From a virus: a DNA stretch of 23,852 bases. The stretch covers positions 1 to 23,852 of the IMG/VR virus record IMGVR_UViG_3300030106_002579; one strand, 5' to 3'. The notes under the pieces are model-generated. The model did not search any database, was not told the DNA's origin, and saw only the letters and a list, made by a program, of their open reading frames with translations. Numbering within the stretch: position 1 is the first letter of the stretch; each line of letters opens with the position of its first letter. This document shows, one piece after another, positions 7,254 through 15,526 of this stretch. The translations under genes and the position numbers were made by a program.

Positions 7254-7957
7254 CTTGGAAAACAAAAGCTGAAAAACACGCTATTGAATGTTTACCACAT
7301 GAATCTTGTGGTTTACTAGCAATAATAAAAGGAAAAGAAACATATTGGCCTTGTAAAAATATTGCTGATTCTAATTTTGAATATTTTGTAATTGATCCTG
7401 ATGATTGGGAAGAATGTGAAGATTCGGGAGAAATAATTGGTATTGTTCATAGCCACCCTGTTGGGCCTGTAACACCTTCAGATGCTGATAAAGCAAGTTG
7501 TGAACATTTAGGATTGCCTTGGTATATTTTTAGTCCTACTTTAAAGGGATGGTACAGTTTTGAACCAAGTGGATGGAAAACACCTTCATTAATCGGAAGA
7601 GTTTTTTTATGGGGAAAACATGATTGCTGGTCTATTATAAGTGACTGGTATTTACAAAAAAAAGGAGTAAAACTTATGGAATGGAAACGCCCTAAAACAC
7701 TTAAACAGTTCTTACAAAATCCAGAATTTGAAAAAGCATTACCGATGGGAGGATTTGTAAAGCAAAAAAATAATGATGATATACAAGTTGGTGATGTTTT
7801 ACTTTTTCAAACTGTTACAGGTAATCTAGATCATGTAGCTGTTTATATTGGCGATAATACATTATTAAATCATAATATAAGAAGATTAAGCTGTAGAGAA
7901 CCTTTTGATTTAAATTATCAACGTGCATTAAAAGGAGTTTATAGATATGAAGCTTAG
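7250..7957 (+). CDS. Tail tip protein, lambda K-like: JAB/MPN plus NlpC/P60 domains
   Basis: This 235-residue protein starts at ATG 7250. Residues 1-105 are a JAB/MPN metalloprotease-like domain with Glu18 in HESCGLL and the intact motif H67-x-H69-x7-S77-x2-D80 (HSHPVGPVTPSDAD), which would bind zinc. Residues about 117-235 are an NlpC/P60 domain with the nucleophile Cys126 in GKHDCWSII, His195 in LDHVAVYIG and a third polar residue near His208. Lambda gpK has the same two-domain form. The protein probably acts at the tail tip, with the NlpC/P60 part able to cut peptidoglycan stem peptides during entry. It overlaps the next gene by 11 nt. Confidence 0.88.
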   Translation: MTWKTKAEKHAIECLPHESCGLLAIIKGKETYWPCKNIADSNFEYFVIDPDDWEECEDSGEIIGIVHSHPVGPVTPSDADKASCEHLGLPWYIFSPTLKGWYSFEPSGWKTPSLIGRVFLWGKHDCWSIISDWYLQKKGVKLMEWKRPKTLKQFLQNPEFEKALPMGGFVKQKNNDDIQVGDVLLFQTVTGNLDHVAVYIGDNTLLNHNIRRLSCREPFDLNYQRALKGVYRYEA

Positions 7958-8675
7958 AAAAATTAAAGTTTATGGTAGATTAAGACAATTTTTGGGCAAA
8001 CCATATTTTGAAGCCGTTGTAAATAATCCATTGCAGGCATTTAGTTTTTTAATAAATAATTTTCCAGAAGTAGAAAATCATATAAATAATCAAATCTATA
8101 AAGTAAAAATGGGTGATTTAGAAATAACTGAAGATATTTTACAAATGAATGGTGATGGTGATATCAAAATAATTCCTATTGCTATTGGTTCAGCACCAGC
8201 AATTCCTATAATTGGTGGATTAATCACCGCAGGTGCTGGCGTTGCTATTGCTTCGTCATCGGCTGCTATTTTTACTACTGCAATACTTGGTACTACTGTT
8301 GGTGCGCTTGTTGGCGGTGGATTAATAGCAGCAGGAGCAAGCATGGCGATATCAGGTGTAAGTAGACTTATTGCTCCAACTCCAACAATTCCTGTTGTTC
8401 CAGCCACACCTGCTTATAGTCCCGCAGCAGTAGACGTTGGTGGTGGGGTTAGAGGTAGTAGTGGAGGCGGCGGTGGAGGCGGAGAGGGAAGCGCACCATC
8501 CTTAAGTCCTTTAGATCCAAGCCTACCAAGTGTTCAAGCAAACTTTGGTTTTAGTTCAATTTCAAATACTACAAGGGCTGGGGTTCCTGTTCCAATAATT
8601 TACGGTCTTGTATTTAGTGGTTCTGTAGTAATAAGCTCTGGTGTTGATACAGTTCAAGTAAAAGGTACTGCTTGA
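7947..8675 (+). CDS. Tail assembly protein, lambda I-like
   Basis: This 242-residue protein starts at ATG 7947 with AAAGGAG at 7931-7937. Residues 1-80 form a ubiquitin-like fold segment (KIKVYGRLRQFLG, then EVVE-type helices and DGDIKIIPIAIG). Residues 85-150 are a long Ala/Gly/Ile-rich hydrophobic stretch, followed by a Pro/Val segment, a polyglycine linker near 167-183 and a C-terminal part (NTTRAGVPVPIIYG, then VVISSGVD) conserved in lambda gpI homologues. The I proteins are needed for tail assembly, possibly as a chaperone for the J initiator. The JAB domain of the K-like neighbour and this ubiquitin-like part form the well-known phage pairing. Confidence 0.83.
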   Translation: MKLRKIKVYGRLRQFLGKPYFEAVVNNPLQAFSFLINNFPEVENHINNQIYKVKMGDLEITEDILQMNGDGDIKIIPIAIGSAPAIPIIGGLITAGAGVAIASSSAAIFTTAILGTTVGALVGGGLIAAGASMAISGVSRLIAPTPTIPVVPATPAYSPAAVDVGGGVRGSSGGGGGGGEGSAPSLSPLDPSLPSVQANFGFSSISNTTRAGVPVPIIYGLVFSGSVVISSGVDTVQVKGTA

Positions 8676-11600
8676 TGGGTTCAATAAAAAAAGCAATTGA
8701 TTCAACTGCAGGTGATTTTGGAATTACAAATCCGCAAATACCTAAAGATTCACTTGCCTCAAAGCAATTTCAACTTTTGATTGATCTTATTTCAGAAGGA
8801 GTTATATCAGGCTTCCCTTCTGCTACTGGTTCACAAGGTTCAGATGAATATAACAGAACTGCATTAAAAGATGTATTTCTTAACGATACTCAAGTACTTC
8901 AACAAAATAAAGATGGGACTGAAGAATCTCATTTTAATTTTAAAAATGTTACTTTTGAACCAAGATTTGGAACATCAGATCAAACTGCAATTCCTGGTAT
9001 TGTTGCAAGTGAATCTGAAACAATTGTAGGCACAGTAGTTACAGATTTTCTTTCAAGATCTATAACAAATACAGATGTCAATGCTGTAAGAATTACTATT
9101 GCTTTTCCTAGTTTGCAAACTTTTACAGATAGAGGAGATATTGAAGGAGCTAGTGTAAATTTAACTATATCTAGAATTGATGGTAATGGCACAGAAGTTA
9201 CGCCAATTAATGACGTTGTAACGGGAAAAACTGCCAATACATATTTTAGAGATTATGAAATAGATATACCTTCTGGAACTGTTTTTCCTGTAACTATAAA
9301 AGTAAATAGAATAACTGCCCAAAGTTTTGTAACAACGCTACAAAATGATTTTTTATGGAGTTCTTTTACAGAAATAATACATGAAGCAAGACCATATGCT
9401 AATTCGGCTCATGTTGCATTACGTTTTGATGCTGAAACTTTTCCATCGGTTCCATCAAGAACTTACAGGGTAAAAGGAACTCTTATAAAAATTCCACACA
9501 ATGGAACTGTTAGGGCTGATGGATCAATTGAATATTCTGGAACATTTAACGGTACTTTTAAAACTGACAAAGAGTGGACAAATGATCCAGCGTGGATTTT
9601 ATATGATTTGCTTACAACGAGCAAAGGTTTTGGAGATCAAATTGATACATCACAATTAGATGTTTACAGTTTTTATTCAGCATCTGTTTACTGTTCAGAA
9701 CAAGTAGATGATATGACAGGCACAGGAAATACAGAGCCTCGCTTCTCAACAAATGTCGTTCTAAATACTCAGCGTGATTCATATTCCTTGATAAATGATC
9801 TTTGCTCTGTGATGAGAGTAATGCCTTTTTATGGCGTTGGAACAGTTCAAATATCCCAGGATCGTCCCACAGACGTAAGCTATATCTACAATCTCAGCAA
9901 TGTTTCAGAAGAAGGCTTTAGTTATCAAAACTCAGGTAAAACAACAAAAGCAACAGTTGTAAATGTTGGTTTTTTTGATAATGATCTACAACAGATAGAC
10001 TATGAAACTGTAGAAGATACAGATTTAATAGCTAAATATGGTGTTGTTGTTTCTAATTTAAAAGGTTTTGCTTGTACTTCAAGAGGTCAAGCTAGACGTA
10101 TTGCAAAATGGTTTCTTTATACTCAATCAAACGAAGCCGAGGCAGTATCATTTAAAACAACGATAGAATCAGGAACTATTGTAAGAGTTGGAACAATAAT
10201 TAATATTCAAGACCCAATGAAGGCTGGGGTAAGAAGAGGTGGGCGTATAAAAACAGGTGTATCTACAACTCAAATTGTCGTTGATGATCAAAATAATACA
10301 GATTTAGCAACAACAGATTCTGCAACTTTATCTGTTATTTTATCTGATGGCACGTTAGAAACAAAAACAATAAGTAGCATTACAGGAACAACAATTACTG
10401 TATCATCTGCATTTTCTTCTGTACCACAAACAAATTCAGTTTGGGTGATAGAAAATACATCATTACAACTTCAAATTTTTAGAGTTATATCTGTTAAGGA
10501 AGTCAATGATGTTGAATATGAAATAAACGCTGTTGCACATAATCCTTCTAAATATAGTTTTATTGAAGATGGCTCGACCTTAGAAACTCGTACAATTACA
10601 ACCCTTTCAGATCCAAAACCAGCGCCAGGTAATTTACAAGCTACGGAACAAATTGTTGTAATAAATGGAAGAGCGGTATCAAAATTATTTATAACATGGT
10701 CACCAGTACAAGGCGTTACAGAATATATGTTGCAGTATAGATTTAATGATGATAATTTTATCACTGAAAGAATAACAAGACCAGATTTTACTATTTTTGA
10801 AACAAGTCTTGGAACTTATGAGGTGCGTGTTTTTAGTTATAATGCATTACAAAAACCAAGTATTGAACCTGCAACAATATCAGTTACCACAGTAGGTAAG
10901 ACAGCTTTGCCAGATGATCCATCTGGATTAACAATTGAACCTGTTTCAGATGAGTTTGTACGACTACGTTTCAACCCCTCTACCTCTGTTGATGTTTTAC
11001 ATGGAGGCACAGTTTCCGTAAGGCATACACCGAGTACTGATCCAACCATTGCAATTTTTCAAAATGCAACAGAATTAGTTCCTAAACTTGCTGGCAATAT
11101 TACAGAAACATTGGTCCCTGCATTATCAGGTACATATTTATTAAAATTTATTGATGATGGTGGTAGAAAATCAGAAAATGCAGCGAAAATAATTGTTTCT
11201 CAACCTGATCCACAACCAAATCAAGTAATACTTACTGAAAGAGAAGATACTGATTCACCACCATTTCAAGGCGAAAAAGTAAATACTTTTTATGATGTAG
11301 ATTTTGATGGATTGCTTTTAGATGGTGTTCTTTTATGGGATTCAATAACACAAAATATTGATGATTTATCAAATATAGATTTTGCTGGCCCAGTAAATTC
11401 AACTGGGTCTTATGAGTTTCAAAATGTTATTGACCTTGCATCAAAATTTAACTTAACACTTAAAAGAAGATTTGTTACCTCTGGTTTGCTGGTAAATGAT
11501 CTAATTGATTCAAGAACTGCAAACATTGATACTTGGACTGATTTTGACGGTACTTTACCAGAAGATGTAAATGCTTCTCTTTTTGTTTCTACGTGTGATT

Positions 11601-12247
11601 TAGATCCCGCAACATCAGTCTCAGCAACTTACGAGCAAAGTGGTACTACTATTACTATTACCAAAAACAATCATGGTTATAACACTGGAGATTTTGTTGT
11701 TATAGATTTTACTGCTGGAAGTGCCACAGACGGTAATTATGAAATTCAAACAATAACCACTAATACTTTTACAGTTACAGCAAGTGAAAGTGCAACAATA
11801 TCAAGTGGAACTTCTTGTACTTATGGAGCAAATTTTACTCAATTTAACACTTTTGCTAATGGAGAATATACAGCAAGAGGTTTTAAATTTAAAGTTGAAC
11901 TCACATCAAACGACCCAGCACAAAATATAAACGTATCCGAACTTGGCTTTGAAGCAAGCATCAAACGTAGAACAGAAACAGTAAACACATCTATAGCATC
12001 AGGAACTTCGGCAAAAACTGTAACTTTTACAAATCCCTTTTTCACGGGAACTGGTTCCCTTGGTGGATCAACAACAGCATTCTTACCAACTGTAGGTATT
12101 ACTTTAGAAGGTGCTGTAACAGGTGATTATTTCAAAATAACTTCTATTACAGGAACTCAATTTGTTATTGAAGTAAGAGATTCAAGTAATAATTTTAAAG
12201 ATCTTAATTTTAGATATACTGCTGTAGGGTTTGGTAAAGGAGGGTAA
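8675..12247 (+). CDS. Tail tip / host specificity protein, lambda J-like
   Basis: This 1190-residue protein starts at ATG 8675, overlapping the previous TGA by one base, with AAAGG at 8661-8665; the upstream TTG at 8672 is less likely. The N-terminal half follows the gpJ pattern (QFQLLIDLISEGVISGFPS, LKDVFLNDTQV, DPAWILYDLLTTSKGFG, YSLINDLCSVMRVMPFYGVG, and GQARRIAKWFLYTQ). A small insertion near 530-590 precedes fibronectin-like repeats at about 650-840. About residues 985-1040 are a beta unit like the one in the M-like protein. The C-terminus should make the receptor-contact region. Length is close to lambda gpJ (1132). Confidence 0.88.
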   Translation: MGSIKKAIDSTAGDFGITNPQIPKDSLASKQFQLLIDLISEGVISGFPSATGSQGSDEYNRTALKDVFLNDTQVLQQNKDGTEESHFNFKNVTFEPRFGTSDQTAIPGIVASESETIVGTVVTDFLSRSITNTDVNAVRITIAFPSLQTFTDRGDIEGASVNLTISRIDGNGTEVTPINDVVTGKTANTYFRDYEIDIPSGTVFPVTIKVNRITAQSFVTTLQNDFLWSSFTEIIHEARPYANSAHVALRFDAETFPSVPSRTYRVKGTLIKIPHNGTVRADGSIEYSGTFNGTFKTDKEWTNDPAWILYDLLTTSKGFGDQIDTSQLDVYSFYSASVYCSEQVDDMTGTGNTEPRFSTNVVLNTQRDSYSLINDLCSVMRVMPFYGVGTVQISQDRPTDVSYIYNLSNVSEEGFSYQNSGKTTKATVVNVGFFDNDLQQIDYETVEDTDLIAKYGVVVSNLKGFACTSRGQARRIAKWFLYTQSNEAEAVSFKTTIESGTIVRVGTIINIQDPMKAGVRRGGRIKTGVSTTQIVVDDQNNTDLATTDSATLSVILSDGTLETKTISSITGTTITVSSAFSSVPQTNSVWVIENTSLQLQIFRVISVKEVNDVEYEINAVAHNPSKYSFIEDGSTLETRTITTLSDPKPAPGNLQATEQIVVINGRAVSKLFITWSPVQGVTEYMLQYRFNDDNFITERITRPDFTIFETSLGTYEVRVFSYNALQKPSIEPATISVTTVGKTALPDDPSGLTIEPVSDEFVRLRFNPSTSVDVLHGGTVSVRHTPSTDPTIAIFQNATELVPKLAGNITETLVPALSGTYLLKFIDDGGRKSENAAKIIVSQPDPQPNQVILTEREDTDSPPFQGEKVNTFYDVDFDGLLLDGVLLWDSITQNIDDLSNIDFAGPVNSTGSYEFQNVIDLASKFNLTLKRRFVTSGLLVNDLIDSRTANIDTWTDFDGTLPEDVNASLFVSTCDLDPATSVSATYEQSGTTITITKNNHGYNTGDFVVIDFTAGSATDGNYEIQTITTNTFTVTASESATISSGTSCTYGANFTQFNTFANGEYTARGFKFKVELTSNDPAQNINVSELGFEASIKRRTETVNTSIASGTSAKTVTFTNPFFTGTGSLGGSTTAFLPTVGITLEGAVTGDYFKITSITGTQFVIEVRDSSNNFKDLNFRYTAVGFGKGG

Positions 12248-12251
12248 ATAT

Positions 12252-12272
12252 GTTTATATTAAAGTTATAAAC
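12252..12272. repeat. AT-rich inverted repeat between J-like and fibre genes
   Basis: GTTTATA (12252-12258) and TATAAAC (12266-12272) are perfect 7-bp arms around a 7-nt loop in the 56-bp gap between the two genes. It has no T run and only one G-C pair, so it is a poor terminator. A TATACT box at 12278-12283 lies just after it. It may be a regulatory site or an mRNA 5' structure for the fibre gene, or chance in AT-rich DNA. Confidence 0.3.
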
Positions 12273-12303
12273 TATCATATACTTATATAAAAAGGATTAA
12301 GTA

Positions 12304-14037
12304 ATGGCAACACATGATTATATCATTTCAAATCAGTCTGGGGCTGCATTTAGAACGGATTTGAACAATGCCCTTGCAGCAATCGTAAGTAATAACTCAA
12401 ACTCATCTAGTCCAGCAACTACATACGCCTATCAGTGGTGGGCAGATACCTCTGCTGGTGTTTTAAAAATAAGAAACTCTGCCAACAACGCATGGATAGA
12501 ACTTCTTCAACTTGACGGTACTTTAACTCTTGAAGATGGTAGTGCTTCAGCACCAGGTCTGGCTTTTCGTGACGATACAAATACAGGTATTTTTAGTTCT
12601 GATGCTGATACTTTTAACATAGCAACTGGTGGAACTGAAAGATTTCAAATAACTAGTACAGGACTAGCAGTAATATCAACAACTGCTGATGAAGCTTTTA
12701 GAATTAATTCAACAAATAGTAATGGCGGTCATATAAGAATACAAACAAGTGGAACTACTAAAAGTTTTATTGGACAAGCTGCTGGTATTTCTGGAAGTTT
12801 AGGTGGTGCTAACGATTTAGCAATTAGGTCTGCTGAAGATATTGTATTTTCAGCAAATAATGATAATACTGTAAATTTTAAAATTAATGCGGATGGTCAT
12901 GTTGATGTTATTGGAAATTTAGATGTAGGTGCGGGTGTTGATGTAACAGGAAATATAACAGTTACAGGCACAGTAGATGGTAGAGATGTAGCTGCTGACG
13001 GAACTAAATTAGATGGTATTGAGTCAGGTGCGACAGCAGATCAAACTGCAAGTGAAATAGTTGCATTAATAGCAGATCAAACCATTGCTCCTTCTACTAT
13101 TGATATGGAAGATAATGAGAAAATTAAACTTGGAACTGCGGATGATTTAGAGCTTTTTCACGATGGCTCCAACTCGCGGATTAAAGATGTAGGCACAGGT
13201 GTTTTAGCTTTAAGTGGTAGTGAAGTTCATGTACAAAATAGTGACAATAGCCAATCTGTTGCAAAATTTTTAGGCGGGACTACAAACTCAAGTGTTGAGC
13301 TTTATCACAATGATGTGAAGCGTATGAACACATCAAGTTCGGGATTAGAAATGGTTGGACTTATGTATTTCGGTCAAGGAAGTGCAGTAAACGTAATGAA
13401 TAGAGACAACGATGGTACATTACTTGAATTTCAAACAACAGGAACAGCTAGGGGTAGTATCACAGTATCAGGAAATACTGTTAGTTATAATGGTGGTCAT
13501 TTAAGTAGATGGTCACAAATAAAAGGACTTTCTACAACTGATACATCAGCTAGACCTACAATTTATCAAGGTACAGTTATGAGTAACCTAGATGATTTAT
13601 GTGCTTGGTCATATCCAGATCAGTTATATACTGAACAAGATAAAACAGATGGTAAAATCCCAGATGGTAAAGAGGTGGGTGACGTTAAAAAAGCTGCACA
13701 TACTGTAGACAATCAACAATTAAACATGACAAAAATATCTGATACTGAAGGCGAAAAAGATGTAGCTGGGGTTTTTTGGGCGTGGGATGATAACGGAAAT
13801 GAATATTATGCTAACGATTTCTTTGTTGCAATGACAGGGGATATGGTGATTAGAGTAGCAGCATCAACTACTGTTGCAAGGGGTGATTTATTAATTTCAG
13901 CAGGTGATGGAACGGCAAAACCACAATCAGACGATATTGTAAGAAGCTCTACTATTGCAAAAATAACATCTACTAATCATACGGCTACTTATGCAGATGG
14001 AAGTAAGGCATATCCTTGCTTGTTAATGGCTTGTTAA
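12304..14037 (+). CDS. Tail fibre protein, marine cyanophage type
   Basis: This 577-residue protein starts at ATG 12304 with AAAGGA at 12291-12296. The N-terminus (GAAFRTDLNNALAAIVSNN, then ATTYAYQWWADTSAG) is the conserved attachment head of many marine cyanophage fibres. The middle is a repetitive beta shaft with TNTGIFSSDADTFNIATGG, VAADGTKLDGIESGATADQT and LFHDGSNSRI units. From about residue 395 (GGHLSRWSQIKGL) a globular end with Trp/Tyr-rich segments (VAGVFWAWDDNGNEYYANDF) finishes with a GDLLISAGDG...PCLLMAC strand pattern. That end recalls tip domains of the peptidase G2 type, but I see no proof of self-cleavage. The tip would bind the host surface. Confidence 0.8.
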   Translation: MATHDYIISNQSGAAFRTDLNNALAAIVSNNSNSSSPATTYAYQWWADTSAGVLKIRNSANNAWIELLQLDGTLTLEDGSASAPGLAFRDDTNTGIFSSDADTFNIATGGTERFQITSTGLAVISTTADEAFRINSTNSNGGHIRIQTSGTTKSFIGQAAGISGSLGGANDLAIRSAEDIVFSANNDNTVNFKINADGHVDVIGNLDVGAGVDVTGNITVTGTVDGRDVAADGTKLDGIESGATADQTASEIVALIADQTIAPSTIDMEDNEKIKLGTADDLELFHDGSNSRIKDVGTGVLALSGSEVHVQNSDNSQSVAKFLGGTTNSSVELYHNDVKRMNTSSSGLEMVGLMYFGQGSAVNVMNRDNDGTLLEFQTTGTARGSITVSGNTVSYNGGHLSRWSQIKGLSTTDTSARPTIYQGTVMSNLDDLCAWSYPDQLYTEQDKTDGKIPDGKEVGDVKKAAHTVDNQQLNMTKISDTEGEKDVAGVFWAWDDNGNEYYANDFFVAMTGDMVIRVAASTTVARGDLLISAGDGTAKPQSDDIVRSSTIAKITSTNHTATYADGSKAYPCLLMAC

Positions 14038-14045
14038 TTGTAAAG

Positions 14046-14073
14046 TTGAAACATTTTTAATTTTTTGTATAAT
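14046..14073 (+). promoter_or_regulatory. Predicted sigma70-type promoter after the tail operon
   Basis: TTGAAA (14046-14051) and a perfect TATAAT (14068-14073) are 16 bp apart, in the 57-bp gap after the fibre gene and 21 bp before ATG 14095. It could start a separate transcript for the small genes 14095-15483. In very AT-rich DNA such boxes arise by chance, so this is moderate support. Confidence 0.45.
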
Positions 14074-14094
14074 TGAATAACTTAAAATAATTTT

Positions 14095-14301
14095 ATGGCA
14101 TCACCTCAAGAACTTTATGATGAAATAAAAACTCGTCTTGATTTAAATATTGCAAAAGCACAGATGTTGGACAAAGAAATAAAAGAAAAAGTAGCTGAAA
14201 AAAATAAGCTTATGCAACCAATAATGGAAGATCAGGGTGCATTAAAAGAATTTGCAAAATTACCTGATGTAGTAACTGAAACTGTTCAAATAGGATCTTA
14301 A
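14095..14301 (+). CDS. Small coiled-coil protein, 68 aa
   Basis: The protein is almost wholly helical: LYDEIKTRLDLNIAKAQMLDKE is followed by IKEKVAEKNKLMQPIMEDQG, with hydrophobic residues at heptad-like spacing, and a short C-terminal strand (VVTETVQIGS). No Shine-Dalgarno sequence precedes ATG 14095. Small coiled-coil proteins of this form often follow fibre genes in marine phages and may help fibre folding, but I cannot assign a function. A predicted promoter lies just upstream. Confidence 0.62.
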   Translation: MASPQELYDEIKTRLDLNIAKAQMLDKEIKEKVAEKNKLMQPIMEDQGALKEFAKLPDVVTETVQIGS

Positions 14302-14309
14302 TAAATTTA

Positions 14310-14438
14310 CTATTTATCTGTTAGTTGTCTAGTCATTAATCCTGAGATTAAATATATAGGAGCTATAGTTGGTATTATTAGCAGCATTGATATAATGAGG
14401 CTATGACTTATTGCTCGGAGGATAGCTTGTTTTACCAT
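14310..14438 (-). CDS. Possible tiny membrane protein, 42 aa, divergent
   Basis: On the minus strand a frame runs from ATG (14438-14436) to TAG, filling the otherwise empty gap 14302-14436. The product starts MVKQAILRAISHS and then has one hydrophobic span (IISMLLIIPTIAPIYLISGL) and a polar end (TRQLTDK), a clean single-pass membrane layout with positive charges before the span. Its ATG lies on the same CATG palindrome as the ATG of the plus-strand gene at 14437. It has no Shine-Dalgarno sequence. A 42-codon frame can occur by chance here; the membrane-protein pattern is the main support. Confidence 0.4.
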   Translation of the reverse strand: MVKQAILRAISHSLIISMLLIIPTIAPIYLISGLMTRQLTDK

Positions 14439-14655
14439 GTTTCAAAAAATTTCTAATGTATTAAGTATTATCTCTTTTATAATGGTAGCTTCAATGAGTG
14501 GAGGAGCATATTTTGGATATAAATATGTAACATCAGAACAATTTAAATCAAAAGTAATGAATGAAATTCTTGAAAATGTTTCTGCAATAATGCCAAAAGT
14601 ATTAGATCAAGAACTACCTAAAATTACTGGCCCATCAATGCCGATCATAAAATGA
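14437..14655 (+). CDS. Small single-pass membrane protein of marine cyanophage type, 72 aa
   Basis: This is a 72-residue protein with an N-terminal hydrophobic span (VLSIISFIMVASMSGGAYFGYKY), then VTSEQFKSKVMNEILENV, an amphipathic helix, and a Pro-rich end (ELPKITGPSMPIIK). I recognise this layout from small proteins widespread in marine cyanophages, function unknown. GGAGGA at 14417-14422 is 14 bases from the ATG, farther than usual. It overlaps the next gene by ATGA. A role in the host membrane, perhaps in lysis, is only a guess. Confidence 0.68.
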   Translation: MFQKISNVLSIISFIMVASMSGGAYFGYKYVTSEQFKSKVMNEILENVSAIMPKVLDQELPKITGPSMPIIK

Positions 14656-14873
14656 TCTTTGGGTTTATAAAAAAGTTAATAAAATATTACGTTGATAAAT
14701 TAGTTCATTGGATGCGAATGAAAAAATTTAATTTAGAGCTAGATAATCAAATAAAAAAATATCATGAAGAACTAAATAAAAAAGTAAAGAAACCAAAAAT
14801 CGTAGAAAAAGGTAAGTTTGGAGAAGATGGTTGGTCTGTTTCGATTGGAGAGTTTAAAGATGGAGATACCTGA
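14652..14873 (+). CDS. Small basic membrane-associated protein, 73 aa
   Basis: The ATG at 14652 overlaps the previous TGA (ATGA). The N-terminus MIFGFIKKLIKYYVDKLVHW is a basic amphipathic or membrane-binding helix. It is followed by a charged helix (LELDNQIKKYHEELNKKVKK) and a short C-terminal strand with WSVSIGEFKDG. It sits between two membrane-type proteins, so it probably belongs to the same complex or pathway. I do not know the family. Confidence 0.6.
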   Translation: MIFGFIKKLIKYYVDKLVHWMRMKKFNLELDNQIKKYHEELNKKVKKPKIVEKGKFGEDGWSVSIGEFKDGDT

Positions 14874-15483
14874 TATAAGTATTCCTGAAATTTATATTCC
14901 AGACATACCAGAGCCTTATACCACTCATTATTTAACTATTACAAAACCTCCTAGTATTGACGTCCCTGGTTGTACCTATCAACATCGTGATATAAAAAAT
15001 ACTGGTAATCGTAATTTATTACTGGAAGATCCAAATGGTGTATTTACAACGTGTGATTTTCCGTTCCCTAGTTTTATTCCTCTTGACTATACACCTGAGA
15101 ATATGGTCATTACAGAACAAGCACCTATAAATAGCGATCAGGGAGAAATGCCCGAAACAGAAAAACCAAAAATTTCCAAAAAAAAAGATGAAGAATTAGT
15201 TATACCACCTTGTCCTAGTAAAAAAGATCAAAAAATTGGAGATTTTCGTAACGATAAAAAATTGGAACGTGTCATTGGTTATGAAAGAGGGCAGAATGGT
15301 ATAGATTGCATTATCTTGTATGAATCTGTCCCGTTCGTCTCGCAGTACATTCCAAGTTTTAAGCAGTTTACTGGGGTTTTTAGTCTTGCTTTGGTCGGCT
15401 GTTCTGCTCCGATCATTCTTAATTTAGTAAAACCGCTAGTTAAAAATATAATAAAGAAGCTGACAAAGAAAAAAAAGATGTAG
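14860..15483 (+). CDS. Proline-rich membrane protein of marine phage type, 207 aa
   Basis: I chose ATG 14860, with GGAG at 14847-14850 nine bases upstream, over a TTG at 14818 that lies deep in the previous gene. The N-terminus is an Ile-Pro repeat (IPDISIPEIYIPDIPEP), then TTHYLTITKPPSIDVPGC and DPNGVFTTCDFPFPSFIP. A Lys-rich linker with PPCPSKKD precedes RVIGYERGQNGIDCIILYE, one membrane span at about 170-192, and a strongly basic tail. I recognise the CTYQH...NTGNR...DPNGVFTTCDFPFPSF pattern from marine cyanophages; function is unknown. Five cysteines could form disulphides if the N-part is outside the membrane. Confidence 0.7.
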   Translation: MEIPDISIPEIYIPDIPEPYTTHYLTITKPPSIDVPGCTYQHRDIKNTGNRNLLLEDPNGVFTTCDFPFPSFIPLDYTPENMVITEQAPINSDQGEMPETEKPKISKKKDEELVIPPCPSKKDQKIGDFRNDKKLERVIGYERGQNGIDCIILYESVPFVSQYIPSFKQFTGVFSLALVGCSAPIILNLVKPLVKNIIKKLTKKKKM

Positions 15484-15494
15484 AATAATTATCC

Positions 15495-15526
15495 GTAGAT
15501 GAGTTTAATACCCGTGACTTATCTAC
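15495..15526. terminator. Inverted repeat between convergent genes, possible bidirectional terminator
   Basis: GTAGATGAG (15495-15503) pairs with CTTATCTAC (15518-15526) as a 9-bp stem with one G-U wobble and a 14-nt loop. It lies between the plus gene ending at 15483 and the minus gene ending at 15523 and covers the latter's stop codon. The following bases are A/T-rich on both sides but no long T run is present. Confidence 0.4.

Noticed and set aside
8096-8407. 103-codon minus-strand frame within the I-like gene
   Set aside because: It is the antisense of the Ala/Gly/Ile-rich segment of the I-like protein; the repeated Ala/Pro/Ile composition is a by-product of codons on the other strand.
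14302-14436. Possible tRNA or structured RNA in the gap after the coiled-coil gene
   Set aside because: I found no acceptor/T-arm pattern or CCA and no strong long stem; the tiny minus-strand membrane ORF is the better explanation for the gap.
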